From the NCBI GenBank assembly GCA_003583745.1, contig QXPY01000002.1, forward strand, positions 1 to 64,000: a stretch of DNA of 64,000 bases, read 5' to 3'. The position numbers and the translations under genes were made by a program. The notes beneath the pieces were generated by a model that was not told the DNA's origin, searched no databases, and saw nothing but the letters and a program-made list of their open reading frames with translations. Below, in pieces: positions 1-8,928 of this stretch. This DNA comes from Rhodocyclales bacterium GT-UBC. Lineage in GTDB: Bacteria; Pseudomonadota; Gammaproteobacteria; Burkholderiales; Rhodocyclaceae. Numbering within the stretch: the stretch's first letter is position 1; every line of letters starts with the position of its first letter.

Positions 1-45
1 CTTCTTCACCACCCGGAAACCCCCGGCAGCGCTGAAGAGGGCCGC

Positions 46-73
46 ATTATATAGACTACAAATCCCCTGTCAA
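46..73 (-). promoter_or_regulatory. Consensus sigma70 promoter pointing out of the left edge
   Basis: On the minus strand a perfect TTGACA (68-73) is followed by a 16-base spacer and a perfect TATAAT (46-51). The bases after the -10 are GC-rich (GCGGCCC), the type of discriminator found at stringently controlled stable-RNA promoters. Transcription would run leftwards out of the window. An rRNA operon is the likeliest target, but that gene is not in view. Confidence 0.7.
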
Positions 74-185
74 CTGCCTTCTCGTAAATTAGCCGTCCAT
101 CAATCAGTCGAATACAAAACCAATCGATCAACCTCAATACACTATCATCGACGTGGGACGCCTAGGATTTAAGGTGTGTGGACAA

Positions 186-565
186 TCAGGCAAGCCAAAT
201 CAGCGCTGCAGCGATGGAACTGATCGCTTCGAGCCAGGCATCGAGTTTGTCGTAGCGCGCAGCGACACTACGGAACTACTTGAGGCTAGCAAAGAAACGC
301 TTTTTATATACATGTTTGTCATAGCTTCTGAACACCTTCCGATTGCCCCCCGGCGGAATCACGGCCGTGGCATTCACCTCCTCGATGCAGTACAGAAGAC
401 TAGTGACATCAAAGGCTTTGTCGGCAACGACGCCGCCGACATTCTTCATGCCGCCGATGAGATTGGCGGCTTCGGTGATGTCGTATCGCCCGCCACCCGT
501 CAGGCGGAATCGTGTCACATCGCCCAGTCCATCGACGGCAGCATGAATTTTGGCGCCTAACTGTG
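186..565 (-). pseudogene. IS5-family transposase fragment (C-terminal part)
   Basis: Read on the minus strand, this gives the C-terminal half of an IS5/IS427-group DDE transposase: a KIHAAVDGLG stretch, then VVADKAFD, then a YDKHVYKKR block, ending in ISSIAALIWLA and a stop at 186-188. The catalytic core upstream is missing. The frame is broken by an amber codon where the family usually has Gln in an LKQFR motif. Just past the stop, GTCCACACACC resembles an insertion-sequence terminal repeat. It is a dead remnant abutting the IS481 relic. Confidence 0.75.
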
Positions 566-1320
566 TAACCCCACTAGGTTGTTAAGTGCGGTAATGCGAG
601 AGATTGGCGGCTGGTATTTAAGGCTGGCATGCGGCCTGTGCCAGTTGTATTGATGCAACCAGAGCGGAAGAAGCTGAGTGCGGCGGCCGGAGGACTCGTA
701 GGCTCGGGCATAAGCCCATTCCCGCAAGGCGGTCTGGATGAAGCACTCGGCTTTGCCGTTGACTTGGGGCGTGTAAGGCTCGGTCCGCAGGTGGCGCAGC
801 CCCAGGCGCTGGCATAGCCGGGCAAAGCGCCTAGATTTGTAGCAGGCCCCGTTACCGGTCAGACCCCGCAGGAACGTGACATCGAACTGTCGGCACTAGC
901 ACAAGGCCAACAGCAAGGCTCAGCAGGCGCTCCGACCGCTATCATCAGGCTGGGTGTCGGCAAAGGCGACTCTCGAATGGCCGTCGAGAGCAACATGCAC
1001 GAATTCCCAACCCGCACGGGGAATGTTTTGCGAGCGATCCCTGGTGACCCGATGTCCCGGCCGATGGAAGCGACCAAGCTTCTTGATGTCAAGGTGAAGC
1101 ATGTCGCCCAGTGTGGGATGCTCATAATGCATGATCGGGCTGGCAGGTTCGAGTGAAGCCAGGCGGTTGAGACCTGCACATCGAAGCCAACGGGCGATTG
1201 TGCTCTGGCCGATTCCACATTGTTCGCTGATCTGGCGATACGCCTGGCGACTGCGCCGCCGTTCAATCACTTGAGTCCGAACAGCCGTTGGCAAGGCTAC
1301 CACCCGTGGGGGGGGGGAGC
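557..1320 (-). pseudogene. IS481-family transposase relic
   Basis: The minus strand reads as an IS481-type integrase-core transposase: a helix-turn-helix segment (ISEQCGIGQSTIARWL), HLDIKKLGRFHRPGHRVT, GWEFVHVALDGHSRVAFA, then NGKAECFIQTALREWAYARAY and YNWHRPHASL, with a family-like ending before the stop at 557-559. One frame covers the whole relic, but two in-frame stops (TGA and TAG, about 900-930) interrupt the middle of the catalytic domain. The first 60 or so residues of a normal member are missing, replaced by a G/C-run sequence. It cannot make a working transposase. Confidence 0.8.
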
Positions 1321-1326
1321 CCCCCC
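1308..1326. repeat. G10-AG-C7 homopolymer pair
   Basis: Ten G (1308-1317), then AG, then seven C (1320-1326) form a near-perfect hairpin at the truncated 5' end of the IS481 relic. A second run of ten C lies at 1425-1434. Such runs slip easily during replication and are also prone to assembly error. Confidence 0.6.
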
Positions 1327-1450
1327 GAGCTTTCACAACCAACAACATAGTTTATGTCGAAATTACTTCACAGCCTTAAATAGCTGCAATGGAAGCGCAG
1401 TGGCGCATTCGCTCAAAGAACGAGCCCCCCCCCCTGCTTCCACATCCAAC

Positions 1451-1801
1451 TTACGCAGAAAAGGAGGAACCGCAACCACAGGTAGACGTGGCATTCGGGT
1501 TACGAATAACAAACTGCGAGCCTTCCAACCCCTCCGAATAATCGATCTCAGCACCGACCAAATATTGATAGCTCATCGGATCGATCAACAAGGTGACGCC
1601 ATTTTTTTCCATGGTTGTATCGTCGTCAGCCACTTCTTCATCAAAAGTAAATCCATACTGAAAGCCAGAGCAACCACCTCCCGTTACAAACACGCGCAAC
1701 TTCAAAGAGGGATTCCCCTCCTCCTCGATCAATTCTTTGACCTTATTCGCAGCACTATCAGTAAACAAAATTGGCGCAGACACTTCGGATACGGCATTCA
1801 T
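1451..1801 (-). CDS. erpA: Iron-sulfur cluster insertion protein ErpA
   Basis: This is a 116-residue A-type carrier that hands Fe-S clusters to apoproteins such as isoprenoid-synthesis enzymes. The three cluster-binding cysteines of the HesB/IscA fold are present: C44 in GGGCSGF and C108/C110 in the terminal CGCGSSF. Length matches the family. The ATG is preceded by AGGAG at good spacing. Downstream lies the IS481 relic, and upstream on the same strand is the bactofilin gene, 61 bases away. No terminator was seen between erpA and the relic. Confidence 0.93.
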   Translation of the reverse strand: MNAVSEVSAPILFTDSAANKVKELIEEEGNPSLKLRVFVTGGGCSGFQYGFTFDEEVADDDTTMEKNGVTLLIDPMSYQYLVGAEIDYSEGLEGSQFVIRNPNATSTCGCGSSFSA

Positions 1802-1862
1802 GAAAAACTCCTAGTAGAAATGGGGGCAAATTATGCGAGCCAGCGCATCGCCGGTCAATTTC

Positions 1863-2264
1863 TTAGTTCGACACACCCTCCATTAGTTCCACCGCACTAG
1901 CCGAAACATGCACTAAACGCCCCTCAACAACAGCCCCCTGATGCATTTCAATCAATGTGTACTCGACATCCCCTACCACTTTCGCCCTAGGCTGCAACTC
2001 CAAACTTTCCTTTACCGCAACAGCCCCAACGATCGTGCCGTTACTGATCAAGTGAGCAACCGAAACAGCCCCTTCAACACGTGCCAACTGACTCAAAACC
2101 AAAGTCGAAGCGCGCGCCCCTTCTGCCGCCACAACGCTACCCTTTATTTCGCCATCGATTCTCAACCCACCCGAAAACGTAATATTCCCGTCAATATATG
2201 TACCCGCTCCGATCAGCGTATCAATATGCCCCGCTGGCTTACCATCCCTCTTCTTTCCGAACAT
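1863..2264 (-). CDS. Bactofilin (polymer-forming cytoskeletal protein)
   Basis: This 133-residue protein has the DUF583/bactofilin beta-helix pattern. After a short polar N-terminus, repeated hydrophobic-glycine strands run from about residue 13 to 115 (DTLIGAGTYIDGNI, LRIDGEIKGSV and similar). Bactofilins polymerise without nucleotide at the inner face of the membrane and help cell shape or polar assembly. AGGAG precedes the ATG. The DUF6776 membrane protein gene ends 9 bases upstream, so the two are probably cotranscribed, and that coiled-coil protein is a plausible partner. Confidence 0.88.
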   Translation of the reverse strand: MFGKKRDGKPAGHIDTLIGAGTYIDGNITFSGGLRIDGEIKGSVVAAEGARASTLVLSQLARVEGAVSVAHLISNGTIVGAVAVKESLELQPRAKVVGDVEYTLIEMHQGAVVEGRLVHVSASAVELMEGVSN

Positions 2265-2273
2265 CGCAATCTC

Positions 2274-2972
2274 CTAAAGCCGCACAGTTCGCGCGACCTT
2301 AACCTCATCATTTTGCAAAACCCGCAACTCAACCAACTTCACCTCCCCTCCATGCGGAGCCACAAACTCACCTTCACGCCGAACCACCCCACGCACATCA
2401 ATCCGATGCTCCCCTGCCTTCTTTTCCGGAAGCAAAACCCCCTCCCCTCCTTCGACAAACACGACAACTTGCACCCGCCCATGAAATTCCAGTACAGCTC
2501 CGCTAGGCCGATAACCCACGACCCAGCGATACCTGTAGCTCCCTGCCTCACGCCAAACCCTAAAGCTATCAATCCGCACCCCCGTCTCTTCTCCAGACAA
2601 CGGAGCCAAGCGCTCAAACAACAACAAATCCTCCTTCAACGCCGCATTTTCCCGCTCAAGGTTGCGTACCTTAATTAATAACTCACTTTTTGCTGAACGC
2701 TCCATTTCGTCCAAGCTATGACCCCCCCCAACTCTTGCCCGCAATATCGCCAACTCCTCCCGCTGGCGTAGCACCTCTTGGCTCAGGCTTTCGCCCCCCT
2801 CACCACCTCGTCCCTCACCTTCGGAAATCAAATAGCCACCCAATAGAAGAGGCGAAAGACACACAGCAAAACCCAACAAAGCCAACCACTCCCGCCCAGG
2901 CCTGACGACAAGCCTAACCGAGGCCGGCCCATATCGACGGCGCCACCACCTCCCAAGCTTAGTTGCAAACAT
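2274..2972 (-). CDS. DUF6776-type membrane-anchored coiled-coil protein
   Basis: This 232-residue protein has a basic N-terminus, one transmembrane helix at about residues 29-49, a heptad-rich coiled coil at about 60-117 and a beta-rich C-terminal domain. It resembles the DUF6776 family that accompanies bactofilin genes in betaproteobacteria, though its function is unknown. I chose the ATG at 2972. A TTG at 3002 would add ten residues but has no clear ribosome site, while the ATG has a weak purine-rich stretch upstream. The topology suggests a periplasmic scaffold anchored to the inner membrane next to the bactofilin. Confidence 0.7.
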   Translation of the reverse strand: MFATKLGRWWRRRYGPASVRLVVRPGREWLALLGFAVCLSPLLLGGYLISEGEGRGGEGGESLSQEVLRQREELAILRARVGGGHSLDEMERSAKSELLIKVRNLERENAALKEDLLLFERLAPLSGEETGVRIDSFRVWREAGSYRYRWVVGYRPSGAVLEFHGRVQVVVFVEGGEGVLLPEKKAGEHRIDVRGVVRREGEFVAPHGGEVKLVELRVLQNDEVKVARTVRL

Positions 2973-3026
2973 CCCCACCCCACGCACCTCAAACAAAGTC
3001 AAATCATAACCGGCCGCCAGAAATGC

Positions 3027-3055
3027 AAAAAGGCCACCAAATGGCGGCCTTTTTT
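3027..3055 (-). terminator. Rho-independent terminator after rpsI
   Basis: The stem GGCCACCA/TGGCGGCC has an A run on one side and a T run on the other. Read on the minus strand the single mismatch becomes a G-U pair and the U run follows, so it suits rpsI. It could also work weakly on the plus strand. Confidence 0.75.
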
Positions 3056-3071
3056 GATGAGTCGAACTGAC

Positions 3072-3464
3072 TCAGCGCTTGGAGAATTGCTTGCGGCGAC
3101 GAGCTTTGTGGAAACCCACTTTCTTACGCTCGACTTCTCGAGCATCACGAGTAACGAAGCCCGCTTTAGAAAGAGATGACTTCAGAGCCGAATCATACTC
3201 AATCAATGCACGGGTGATACCATGCCGAACAGCACCAGCCTGACCGGACTCACCACCGCCACTCACATTGACCTTAATATCAAACCCCTGAAGCTGATCG
3301 ACAAGCTCAAGCGGCTGACGAACGATCATGCGACCAGTCTCACGCGAAAAAAACTGATCCACCGGCTTGCCATTAACAACGATGGCACCCGAACCACGCT
3401 TCATGAAAACACGGGCAACTGCGCTTTTGCGACGCCCCGTACCGTAGAAATAAGACTCAGCCAT
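3072..3464 (-). CDS. rpsI: 30S ribosomal protein uS9 (S9)
   Basis: A 130-residue ribosomal protein of the small subunit head. It has the typical [15 protein letters not shown] opening and the basic C-terminal tail ([17 protein letters not shown]) that reaches the P-site tRNA. Its start lies 9 bases from the rplM stop, the universal rplM-rpsI pair. Expression is expected from the strong promoter ahead of rplM and ends at the terminator at 3027-3055. Confidence 0.97.
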   Translation of the reverse strand: MAESYFYGTGRRKSAVARVFMKRGSGAIVVNGKPVDQFFSRETGRMIVRQPLELVDQLQGFDIKVNVSGGGESGQAGAVRHGITRALIEYDSALKSSLSKAGFVTRDAREVERKKVGFHKARRRKQFSKR

Positions 3465-3473
3465 GATGACCCC

Positions 3474-3902
3474 TTAAATTTCCAGAGCCTTGGGCTGCTG
3501 GGCAGTGTGAGGATGCTGTTCGCCGGCGTAGCACTTGAGCTTCTTGAGCATCGCGTAGCCGAGCGGACCCTTCGGCAGCATACCCTTCACGGCAGTTTCC
3601 AGGGCACGGCCGGGAAAACGCTGCTGCATCTTCTTGAAGTTGGTTTCATAAATACCGCCCGGATAACCGGAGTGGCGGAAGTACTTTTTATCTTCGGCCT
3701 TGTTACCGGTAACAACGAGCTTCTCAACATTGGTAACAACGATGAAATCGCCGGTATCAATGTGCGGAGTGTAAATAGCCTTGTGCTTGCCACGAAGGCG
3801 GCGGGCAATTTCGGTGGCGAGGCGGCCGAGCACCTTGTCTGTGGCGTCTACCACAAACCACTCGCGCTTCACCTCATGTGGCTTGGCGGAAAACGTTTTC
3901 AT
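3474..3902 (-). CDS. rplM: 50S ribosomal protein uL13 (L13)
   Basis: A 142-residue early-assembly protein of the large subunit, recognised by [19 protein letters not shown], the [10 protein letters not shown] core and the [17 protein letters not shown] block. Length is normal. It is first in the rplM-rpsI operon, and its leader begins at the consensus promoter about 50 bases upstream. Confidence 0.97.
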   Translation of the reverse strand: MKTFSAKPHEVKREWFVVDATDKVLGRLATEIARRLRGKHKAIYTPHIDTGDFIVVTNVEKLVVTGNKAEDKKYFRHSGYPGGIYETNFKKMQQRFPGRALETAVKGMLPKGPLGYAMLKKLKCYAGEQHPHTAQQPKALEI

Positions 3903-3949
3903 GTGTGTGCCGTCCTGAAAAATTGGGCGCAGATTGGAGAAAGGCGCGG

Positions 3950-3978
3950 ATTATATTCACCCCTCCCCTACATGTCAA
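3950..3978 (-). promoter_or_regulatory. Perfect sigma70 promoter of rplM-rpsI
   Basis: On the minus strand, TTGACA (3973-3978), a 17-base spacer and TATAAT (3950-3955) match the consensus exactly. The start point would be near 3943, giving a leader of about 40 bases. This fits a highly expressed ribosomal protein operon. Confidence 0.85.
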
Positions 3979-4008
3979 TGGGCGAAGCAAAAATAAACGA
4001 ACCCCGCC

Positions 4009-4037
4009 AAAAAAAACGCGGCTCGCTGAGCCGCGTT
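4009..4037 (-). terminator. Orphan strong terminator, possible end of a small RNA
   Basis: The ten-base-pair stem AACGCGGCTC/GAGCCGCGTT with a 3-base loop is followed on the minus strand by eight T. No protein gene ends here on that strand: upstream on the minus strand lie only about 330 bases of gene-free sequence and then the plus-strand OsmC gene. Confidence 0.7.
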
Positions 4038-4367
4038 AAATCCACACCAAAGGAGGAGGGTGGAGGAGACAAAACTAGATTAAGCACAACTGAACTCAAC
4101 CTGTATGCCCTCCATTCTCCCCCAACACACAAGGCGACACAAGCAATCTTGTGCATCGCACCAATCAAAAACACATGACTGGATCAAATGGAAAAATACA
4201 CCATACGCTTTTGATTAAAAATTATTATGCCAACAGATCGTAAAGCCATCCACCAATATTCAATTAGAGGCTTTCGCCCGCCCCACCACACCATACCCCC
4301 CCCCCAAGACGCATGGCACCTTGAAGCTAATCCGATAGAATCACACAGTTTTTTCAAGGAGACAGGA
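4038..4367. other. Gene-free interval between the rplM promoter and OsmC
   Basis: No convincing protein gene is visible here. The minus strand may encode a small RNA ending at the 4009-4037 terminator. A run of ten C lies at 4296-4305, 62 bases before the OsmC start. AT-rich sequence around 4205-4230 may hold promoters, but no clear -35/-10 pair was found on either strand. Confidence 0.4.
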
Positions 4368-4796
4368 ATGGATTGCACAGTAAGGTGGCTAGGGGAAGAT
4401 GCGGGGATGTCATTTGTCGCGGAATCCGGAAGCGGCCACGCAGTCGTGATGGATGGCGCCCCCGAAGCAGGAGGGCGAAACCTCGGCCTTCGCCCGATGG
4501 AGATGGTACTCGCGGGAACAGGCGGATGCTCCGCGTTTGACGTCGTATTGATTCTAAAAAAAGGAAGACACGCGGTCAGTGGCTGTGAAGTCTCGCTAAA
4601 GGCAGAGCGCGCTGATACAGACCCCAAGGTATTCACACAAATCCATTTCCACTACCGTGTGAAGGGAAAGAACTTGAAGCCGGAAATCGTTGCTCGCGCA
4701 ATCGAGCTATCAAAAGACAAGTATTGCTCAGCATCGATCATGATGGCAAAAACGGCCATCATCAGCCACGACTTCGAAATAATCAACGAAAGCTAG
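4368..4796 (+). CDS. OsmC-family protein
   Basis: A 142-residue member of the OsmC/Ohr superfamily, which includes thiol-dependent peroxidases. Family signs are GRNLGLRPMEMVLAGTGGCSAFDV, with one conserved cysteine, and KDKYCSASIMM with the second. An RCTVKW-like opening (MDCTVRWLGED) supports the ATG at 4368, which has AAGGAG seven bases upstream. An in-frame ATG at 4227 would add a low-complexity extension containing the C10 run and is rejected. It resembles the YhfA-like OsmC subgroup more than Ohr. Substrate unknown. It converges on coq7, 4 bases away. Confidence 0.85.
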   Translation: MDCTVRWLGEDAGMSFVAESGSGHAVVMDGAPEAGGRNLGLRPMEMVLAGTGGCSAFDVVLILKKGRHAVSGCEVSLKAERADTDPKVFTQIHFHYRVKGKNLKPEIVARAIELSKDKYCSASIMMAKTAIISHDFEIINES

Positions 4797-4800
4797 AAAC

Positions 4801-5427
4801 CTACAAGCGATAGGCGGTCGTTGTCATTACCTTGGCCGCCAGCTTCATCGCAAGCCGAACGCCTCCCGGCAACTTGGCCGCACCAAAACGAACGGCCATT
4901 TCAGCATGCTGCATCTCATCTAAACGCATCTGCTCAACCACCGCCTTCGATCGAACATCGCCTGCAGGCAAAAGCATCAGATGCCCCCCTAGATGCGCCT
5001 CCACCTGGCGTTCAGTTTCCGCCAAAAAACCAAGGTTCCACCTATCACCCAGAACCCCGGCAAAAACCCCCATGGACAAGGCACCTGCATACCAGAATGG
5101 CGCAAGAAGGGTTGTCCGCCCCCCCAACTCGGCAATTCGCATCTCCGTCCACGCCAAGTGCTCGACCTCTTCATGCGCGGCAGACATAAGCGCTTCACGC
5201 ACCAACGGATCACGAGAGGTCAGCGACTGCCCCTGATAGAGGGCCTGAGCGCAAATTTCTCCACAATGATTGATTCGCATCAGTCCAACTGCATGCCGCC
5301 TCTCCTCGTCACTTAACGCCTCTTCAGGCAAGTCGCCCCCCGGAACGGGGCGCGCAGAGGATGACGATGCAAAAACGGTACGCAACGCACGATCGAACTC
5401 GACAATCAGTCGATCAATTGAAAACAT
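4801..5427 (-). CDS. coq7: Ubiquinone biosynthesis hydroxylase Coq7
   Basis: This 208-residue di-iron monooxygenase hydroxylates demethoxyubiquinone, the penultimate step of aerobic ubiquinone synthesis. The ferritin-like iron ligands appear in order: [28 protein letters not shown] and DEMQHAE. Length fits the bacterial family. Upstream on the same strand are a CNP1-like gene (2 bases away) and rppH, likely one transcription unit. Coq7 uses oxygen, so the host can make ubiquinone aerobically. Confidence 0.94.
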   Translation of the reverse strand: MFSIDRLIVEFDRALRTVFASSSSARPVPGGDLPEEALSDEERRHAVGLMRINHCGEICAQALYQGQSLTSRDPLVREALMSAAHEEVEHLAWTEMRIAELGGRTTLLAPFWYAGALSMGVFAGVLGDRWNLGFLAETERQVEAHLGGHLMLLPAGDVRSKAVVEQMRLDEMQHAEMAVRFGAAKLPGGVRLAMKLAAKVMTTTAYRL

Positions 5428-5429
5428 GC

Positions 5430-5933
5430 CTACCGCCTCACCATTGAATGCCCACCAGCCAACAACGCCTGCCTGGCTTCATCAACCGAACCGACAACAA
5501 TCCCTGCCGGGCAAAAATAATCCAAGTACAAGGCCGCATGATGGCGATTCCCGTAAACTTCCTGAATGCGCACCCACTGAACCGAACGAGACCTTGACCA
5601 CTCACCATCAAGATGCCCCGTCGCATAAATCCTGCGCTCTTTCGTTTCGCAACGAATCCCCTCGAAAGTGACATTGCGCCCCCCGCCAGGAGAAAGAACA
5701 ACGAGCGTATAACGAACAACACCGTCACTTCCAACACTCAATGACGCCACATCAACAAAAAACCGATTGTCCGTGGCTGCTCCCACATAAAAACCGTGAA
5801 GACGTTCCGGCAAAGGCGGAGCAGGCAAAACATACTCGTTCTCCACCCAGAGCTTAGACGGCTCCCCGCCCTCATCCGCCCAGAGCAGCGGTGCAGCACA
5901 AACAAGTACGAGACATACGAACTTACGCAACAT
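5430..5933 (-). CDS. CNP1-like periplasmic protein
   Basis: A 167-residue secreted protein with a signal peptide ([19 protein letters not shown]) and a domain resembling the CNP1-like family of betaproteobacteria ([55 protein letters not shown]). Function unknown. The chosen ATG has GGAGGGGG just upstream, and its first 11 bases overlap the end of rppH, indicating translational coupling. A longer in-frame ORF upstream lies inside rppH and is not credible. Confidence 0.78.
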   Translation of the reverse strand: MLRKFVCLVLVCAAPLLWADEGGEPSKLWVENEYVLPAPPLPERLHGFYVGAATDNRFFVDVASLSVGSDGVVRYTLVVLSPGGGRNVTFEGIRCETKERRIYATGHLDGEWSRSRSVQWVRIQEVYGNRHHAALYLDYFCPAGIVVGSVDEARQALLAGGHSMVRR

Positions 5934-6474
5934 CCGCCCCCTCCCCGCCATCGACAGTCGTCTCACCGTGACGCCCCGCGCGACGGTGCCGCACCCGGCG
6001 ATCAAGATCGAGAAAACGGACGAGTTCATTGAGCGCCTGCTCATACACCCCGCGCTTAAACTCAATCACCGCATCCAAAGGAATCCAGTAATCGTTCCAA
6101 CGCCACGCATCGAATTCCGGCTTATTGGTTGCCCGCAAACTGACATCGTTGTCACGCCCAATCAAACGCAACAAAAACCAGATTTGCTTCTGGCCTTTAT
6201 AGGACCCGCGCCATTCGCGCTTGATCCAGTGAGTCGGCACTTCATAACGCAACCAGCCCTTGGTCCGCCCGAGTATACGCACGTGCTCGGGCAGCAGCCC
6301 GACCTCTTCGTGCAGCTCCCGATACATGGCCTCTTCTGGCGTTTCGCCGCGCTTGATGCCACCTTGCGGGAACTGCCAGGAATGCTCACGAATGCGCTTA
6401 CCCCAGAAAACCTCGTTCTTGGCGTTACATAGAATGATGCCGACGTTCGGGCGGTAGCCTTCACGGTCGAGCAT
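5923..6474 (-). CDS. rppH: RNA pyrophosphohydrolase RppH
   Basis: A 183-residue Nudix hydrolase that removes pyrophosphate from 5' triphosphate RNA ends and starts mRNA decay. It begins [17 protein letters not shown], typical for RppH, and has the Nudix box [23 protein letters not shown] near residues 37-59. The C-terminal 30 residues are polar and variable. I chose the ATG at 6474, preceded by AGGA. An in-frame start 20 residues earlier lacks family support. It is divergent from proS. Confidence 0.94.
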   Translation of the reverse strand: MLDREGYRPNVGIILCNAKNEVFWGKRIREHSWQFPQGGIKRGETPEEAMYRELHEEVGLLPEHVRILGRTKGWLRYEVPTHWIKREWRGSYKGQKQIWFLLRLIGRDNDVSLRATNKPEFDAWRWNDYWIPLDAVIEFKRGVYEQALNELVRFLDLDRRVRHRRAGRHGETTVDGGEGADVA

Positions 6475-6586
6475 AAAAATCCTGCAAAAGTTAAAAGTTA
6501 CCCCGATTCTTTCACAAAGCCTGTCCGCGTGCAAAGCACGCCCTGCGTGTAAAATCGGGTTTTTGCAACGAATTCAAGAGCCTCCC

Positions 6587-8317
6587 ATGCGCACTTCGCA
6601 GTTCTTTTTCACCACTCTTAAGGAAGCCCCGGCAGACGCCGAAGTTATCAGTCAAAAGATGATGCTGCGCGCCGGCTACATCAAGCGCTCAGCCGCCGGG
6701 ATCTACACCTGGATGCCGCTTGGCCTGCGCGTCCTGCGCAAGGTCGAAAACATTGTCCGGGAGGAAATGAACAGGGCCGGCGCACTTGAATTGCTGATGC
6801 CCGCCGTGCAACCCTTCGAACTCTGGCAGGAGTCCGGCCGCGGCGAACAATACGGCCCCGAACTATTGCGTTTCAAGGACCGCCATCAGCGCGACTTCGT
6901 GATCGGCCCGACCCACGAGGAAGTCATTACCGACGTCGTGCGCCGCGACGTCAAGAGTTACCGCCAGCTACCGATCCATCTATACCAGATCCAAACCAAG
7001 TTCCGCGACGAAATTCGTCCTCGCTTTGGCGTGATGCGCGGCCGGGAATTCCTGATGAAGGACGGCTACTCGTTCCACACCTCGTTCGAAGACCTGAAGC
7101 GCGAATACGGCAACATGTACGAAACGTACAGCCGCATCTTTACTCGCCTCGGCCTCAAGTTCCGTGCCGTCGCGGCCGATACGGGCTCCATTGGAGGTAC
7201 CGGATCGCACGAATTTCACGTACTGGCCGACTCGGGAGAGGACGATATCGCTTACTGCCCCAGCTCCGATTACGCCGCCAACGTCGAACTGGCGGAAGCC
7301 TTGGCTCCGAGCGCGCCCCGCCCGAATCCCAGCGAGTCAATGGAAAAGACTCACACACCGGGCAAGATGGCCTGCGTCGACGTCGCCAAGTTCCTCGACA
7401 TTTCGCTAGAAAAGATCGTCAAATCGATTGCCGTGATGAGCGAGAAGGACGATGGCAGCCAGACTTTTGCCCTCCTGCTGATCCGCGGCGACCACGAGCT
7501 GAACGAAATCAAGGCGAGCAAGATTGCGGCCATCAATCCATTCCGCTTCGCCACCGAAGAAGAAGTCATCGCCCACCTGGGCTGCAAGCCGGGCTTTATC
7601 GGCCCCGCCGGCATCGAAGGCAAAAACGTCAAGGTCTTTGCCGACCGCGCCGTTGCAACCATGGCCGATTTCGTCTGCGGCGCCAACGAGGCTGGCTACC
7701 ACATGACCGGCGTCAATTTTGGTCGTGACCTGCCGGAGCCCGAAGTTTTCGATATCCGCAACGTCGTCGCCGGCGACCCTTCGCCGGATGGGAAGGGCCA
7801 CCTGGAAATCTGTCGCGGCATCGAAGTCGGCCACATCTTCCAGCTTCGCCAGAAGTACGCCCAAGCCTTGAATTGCGCCTATCTGGATGAAAATGGCAAG
7901 AGCCAGATCATGGAAATGGGCTGCTACGGCATCGGCGTCTCGCGCATCGTCGGTTCGGCCATTGAACAGGGCAATGACGAGAAGGGCATCATCCTGCCGG
8001 CTACGATCGCACCGTTCGAGGTCAGCATCGTCCCCATGGGGTATTTCAAGAGCGATGCGGTGAAGAGTGCAGCCGACCAACTGTACGCCGAACTCAAGGC
8101 GGCCGGTATCGACGCCATCCTCGACGACCGCAATGAACGGCCCGGCGTGATGTTTGCCGATATGGAGTTGATCGGCATCCCCCATCGTGTCGTCATCGGC
8201 GAGCGCGGCCTCAAGGATGGACAAGTCGAATACAAGGGCCGAAGCGACGCTGAAGCCACCATGATCGACCAAGCCGATATCCTCAAAGCCCTCCAAGCGA
8301 AGCTGTGCGCCGCCTGA
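6587..8317 (+). CDS. proS: Prolyl-tRNA synthetase
   Basis: This 576-residue class II synthetase is of the bacterial type with an editing (YbaK-like) insertion between motifs 2 and 3. Visible signs are [15 protein letters not shown], the motif 2 region ([22 protein letters not shown]), GPTHEE, the insertion from about residue 220 to 390, and motif 3 ([14 protein letters not shown]) followed by the anticodon-binding domain. ATG at 6587 matches family N-termini; the upstream TTG at 6563 does not. The 3' end overlaps the transglycosylase gene by 13 bases. Confidence 0.97.
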   Translation: MRTSQFFFTTLKEAPADAEVISQKMMLRAGYIKRSAAGIYTWMPLGLRVLRKVENIVREEMNRAGALELLMPAVQPFELWQESGRGEQYGPELLRFKDRHQRDFVIGPTHEEVITDVVRRDVKSYRQLPIHLYQIQTKFRDEIRPRFGVMRGREFLMKDGYSFHTSFEDLKREYGNMYETYSRIFTRLGLKFRAVAADTGSIGGTGSHEFHVLADSGEDDIAYCPSSDYAANVELAEALAPSAPRPNPSESMEKTHTPGKMACVDVAKFLDISLEKIVKSIAVMSEKDDGSQTFALLLIRGDHELNEIKASKIAAINPFRFATEEEVIAHLGCKPGFIGPAGIEGKNVKVFADRAVATMADFVCGANEAGYHMTGVNFGRDLPEPEVFDIRNVVAGDPSPDGKGHLEICRGIEVGHIFQLRQKYAQALNCAYLDENGKSQIMEMGCYGIGVSRIVGSAIEQGNDEKGIILPATIAPFEVSIVPMGYFKSDAVKSAADQLYAELKAAGIDAILDDRNERPGVMFADMELIGIPHRVVIGERGLKDGQVEYKGRSDAEATMIDQADILKALQAKLCAA

Positions 8318-8916
8318 TCGCGGCCATTCTGTTGTGCGGCGCGTCGGCAGCCTTTGCCGGCGCGCAGAAGTACGAGCCGCTCTCGGCCAGCGTCCAGGGT
8401 GCCTTGCATAAGGCAGTATCGGACTCCCGGCCGAGCGTCAGCTCATTCAAGACATCGATGGATGCAGTCGATTGGCTGGGAGAAATGTCGCGCCGCCTGG
8501 AAAAACGCATTCCCAATCGCGACTACCGCATCGACCTGTTGCGCAGCGTACACTATGAGGCAACTCGCGCCGGACTCGACCCGCAGCTAGTCCTTGGGCT
8601 GATGCAGGTGGAGTCAGGATTCCGCAAGTACGCCGTATCCTCTGCGGGCGCCCGCGGCTACATGCAGGTCATGCCATTCTGGCTGAAGCTGATTGGTCGC
8701 CCGGAAGACAGCCTATTCGACCTGCGTACAAACCTGCGCTACGGCTGCACCATCCTGCGTCATTATCTGGACATCGAGAAAGGCGACCTCTACCGCGCCC
8801 TCGGACGCTACAACGGCAGCCTGGGCAAGCCGGAGTATCCCAACATGGTTCGCGCCGCCTGGCAAAACCAGTGGGCCTACGAGCCGCCGGCCCGCCTGGT
8901 TCAAGCGGGCCGCTAA
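8305..8916 (+). CDS. Lytic murein transglycosylase, SLT type
   Basis: A 203-residue exported protein: a short signal peptide ([19 protein letters not shown]) followed by a lysozyme-like SLT domain with catalytic Glu in LMQVESGF, then the [13 protein letters not shown] and RALGRYNGS motifs of family 1 transglycosylases. It cleaves peptidoglycan glycan strands to anhydromuropeptides. The GTG start overlaps the end of proS, implying coupled translation. Its cellular target (turnover, pili or secretion) cannot be told. Confidence 0.85.
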   Translation: MRRLIAAILLCGASAAFAGAQKYEPLSASVQGALHKAVSDSRPSVSSFKTSMDAVDWLGEMSRRLEKRIPNRDYRIDLLRSVHYEATRAGLDPQLVLGLMQVESGFRKYAVSSAGARGYMQVMPFWLKLIGRPEDSLFDLRTNLRYGCTILRHYLDIEKGDLYRALGRYNGSLGKPEYPNMVRAAWQNQWAYEPPARLVQAGR

Positions 8917-8928
8917 CCAAGGCGAGGC

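Noticed and set aside
153-560. 135-codon plus-strand frame at the left edge
   Set aside because: It is the reverse of the IS5 transposase fragment.
3968-4174. 68-codon minus-strand frame across the orphan terminator
   Set aside because: It reads through a strong terminator and the rplM promoter and has no ribosome site or known family.
4227-4367. 47-residue N-terminal extension of the OsmC protein
   Set aside because: Low-complexity, includes the C10 run, and lacks a ribosome site, while ATG 4368 has AAGGAG.
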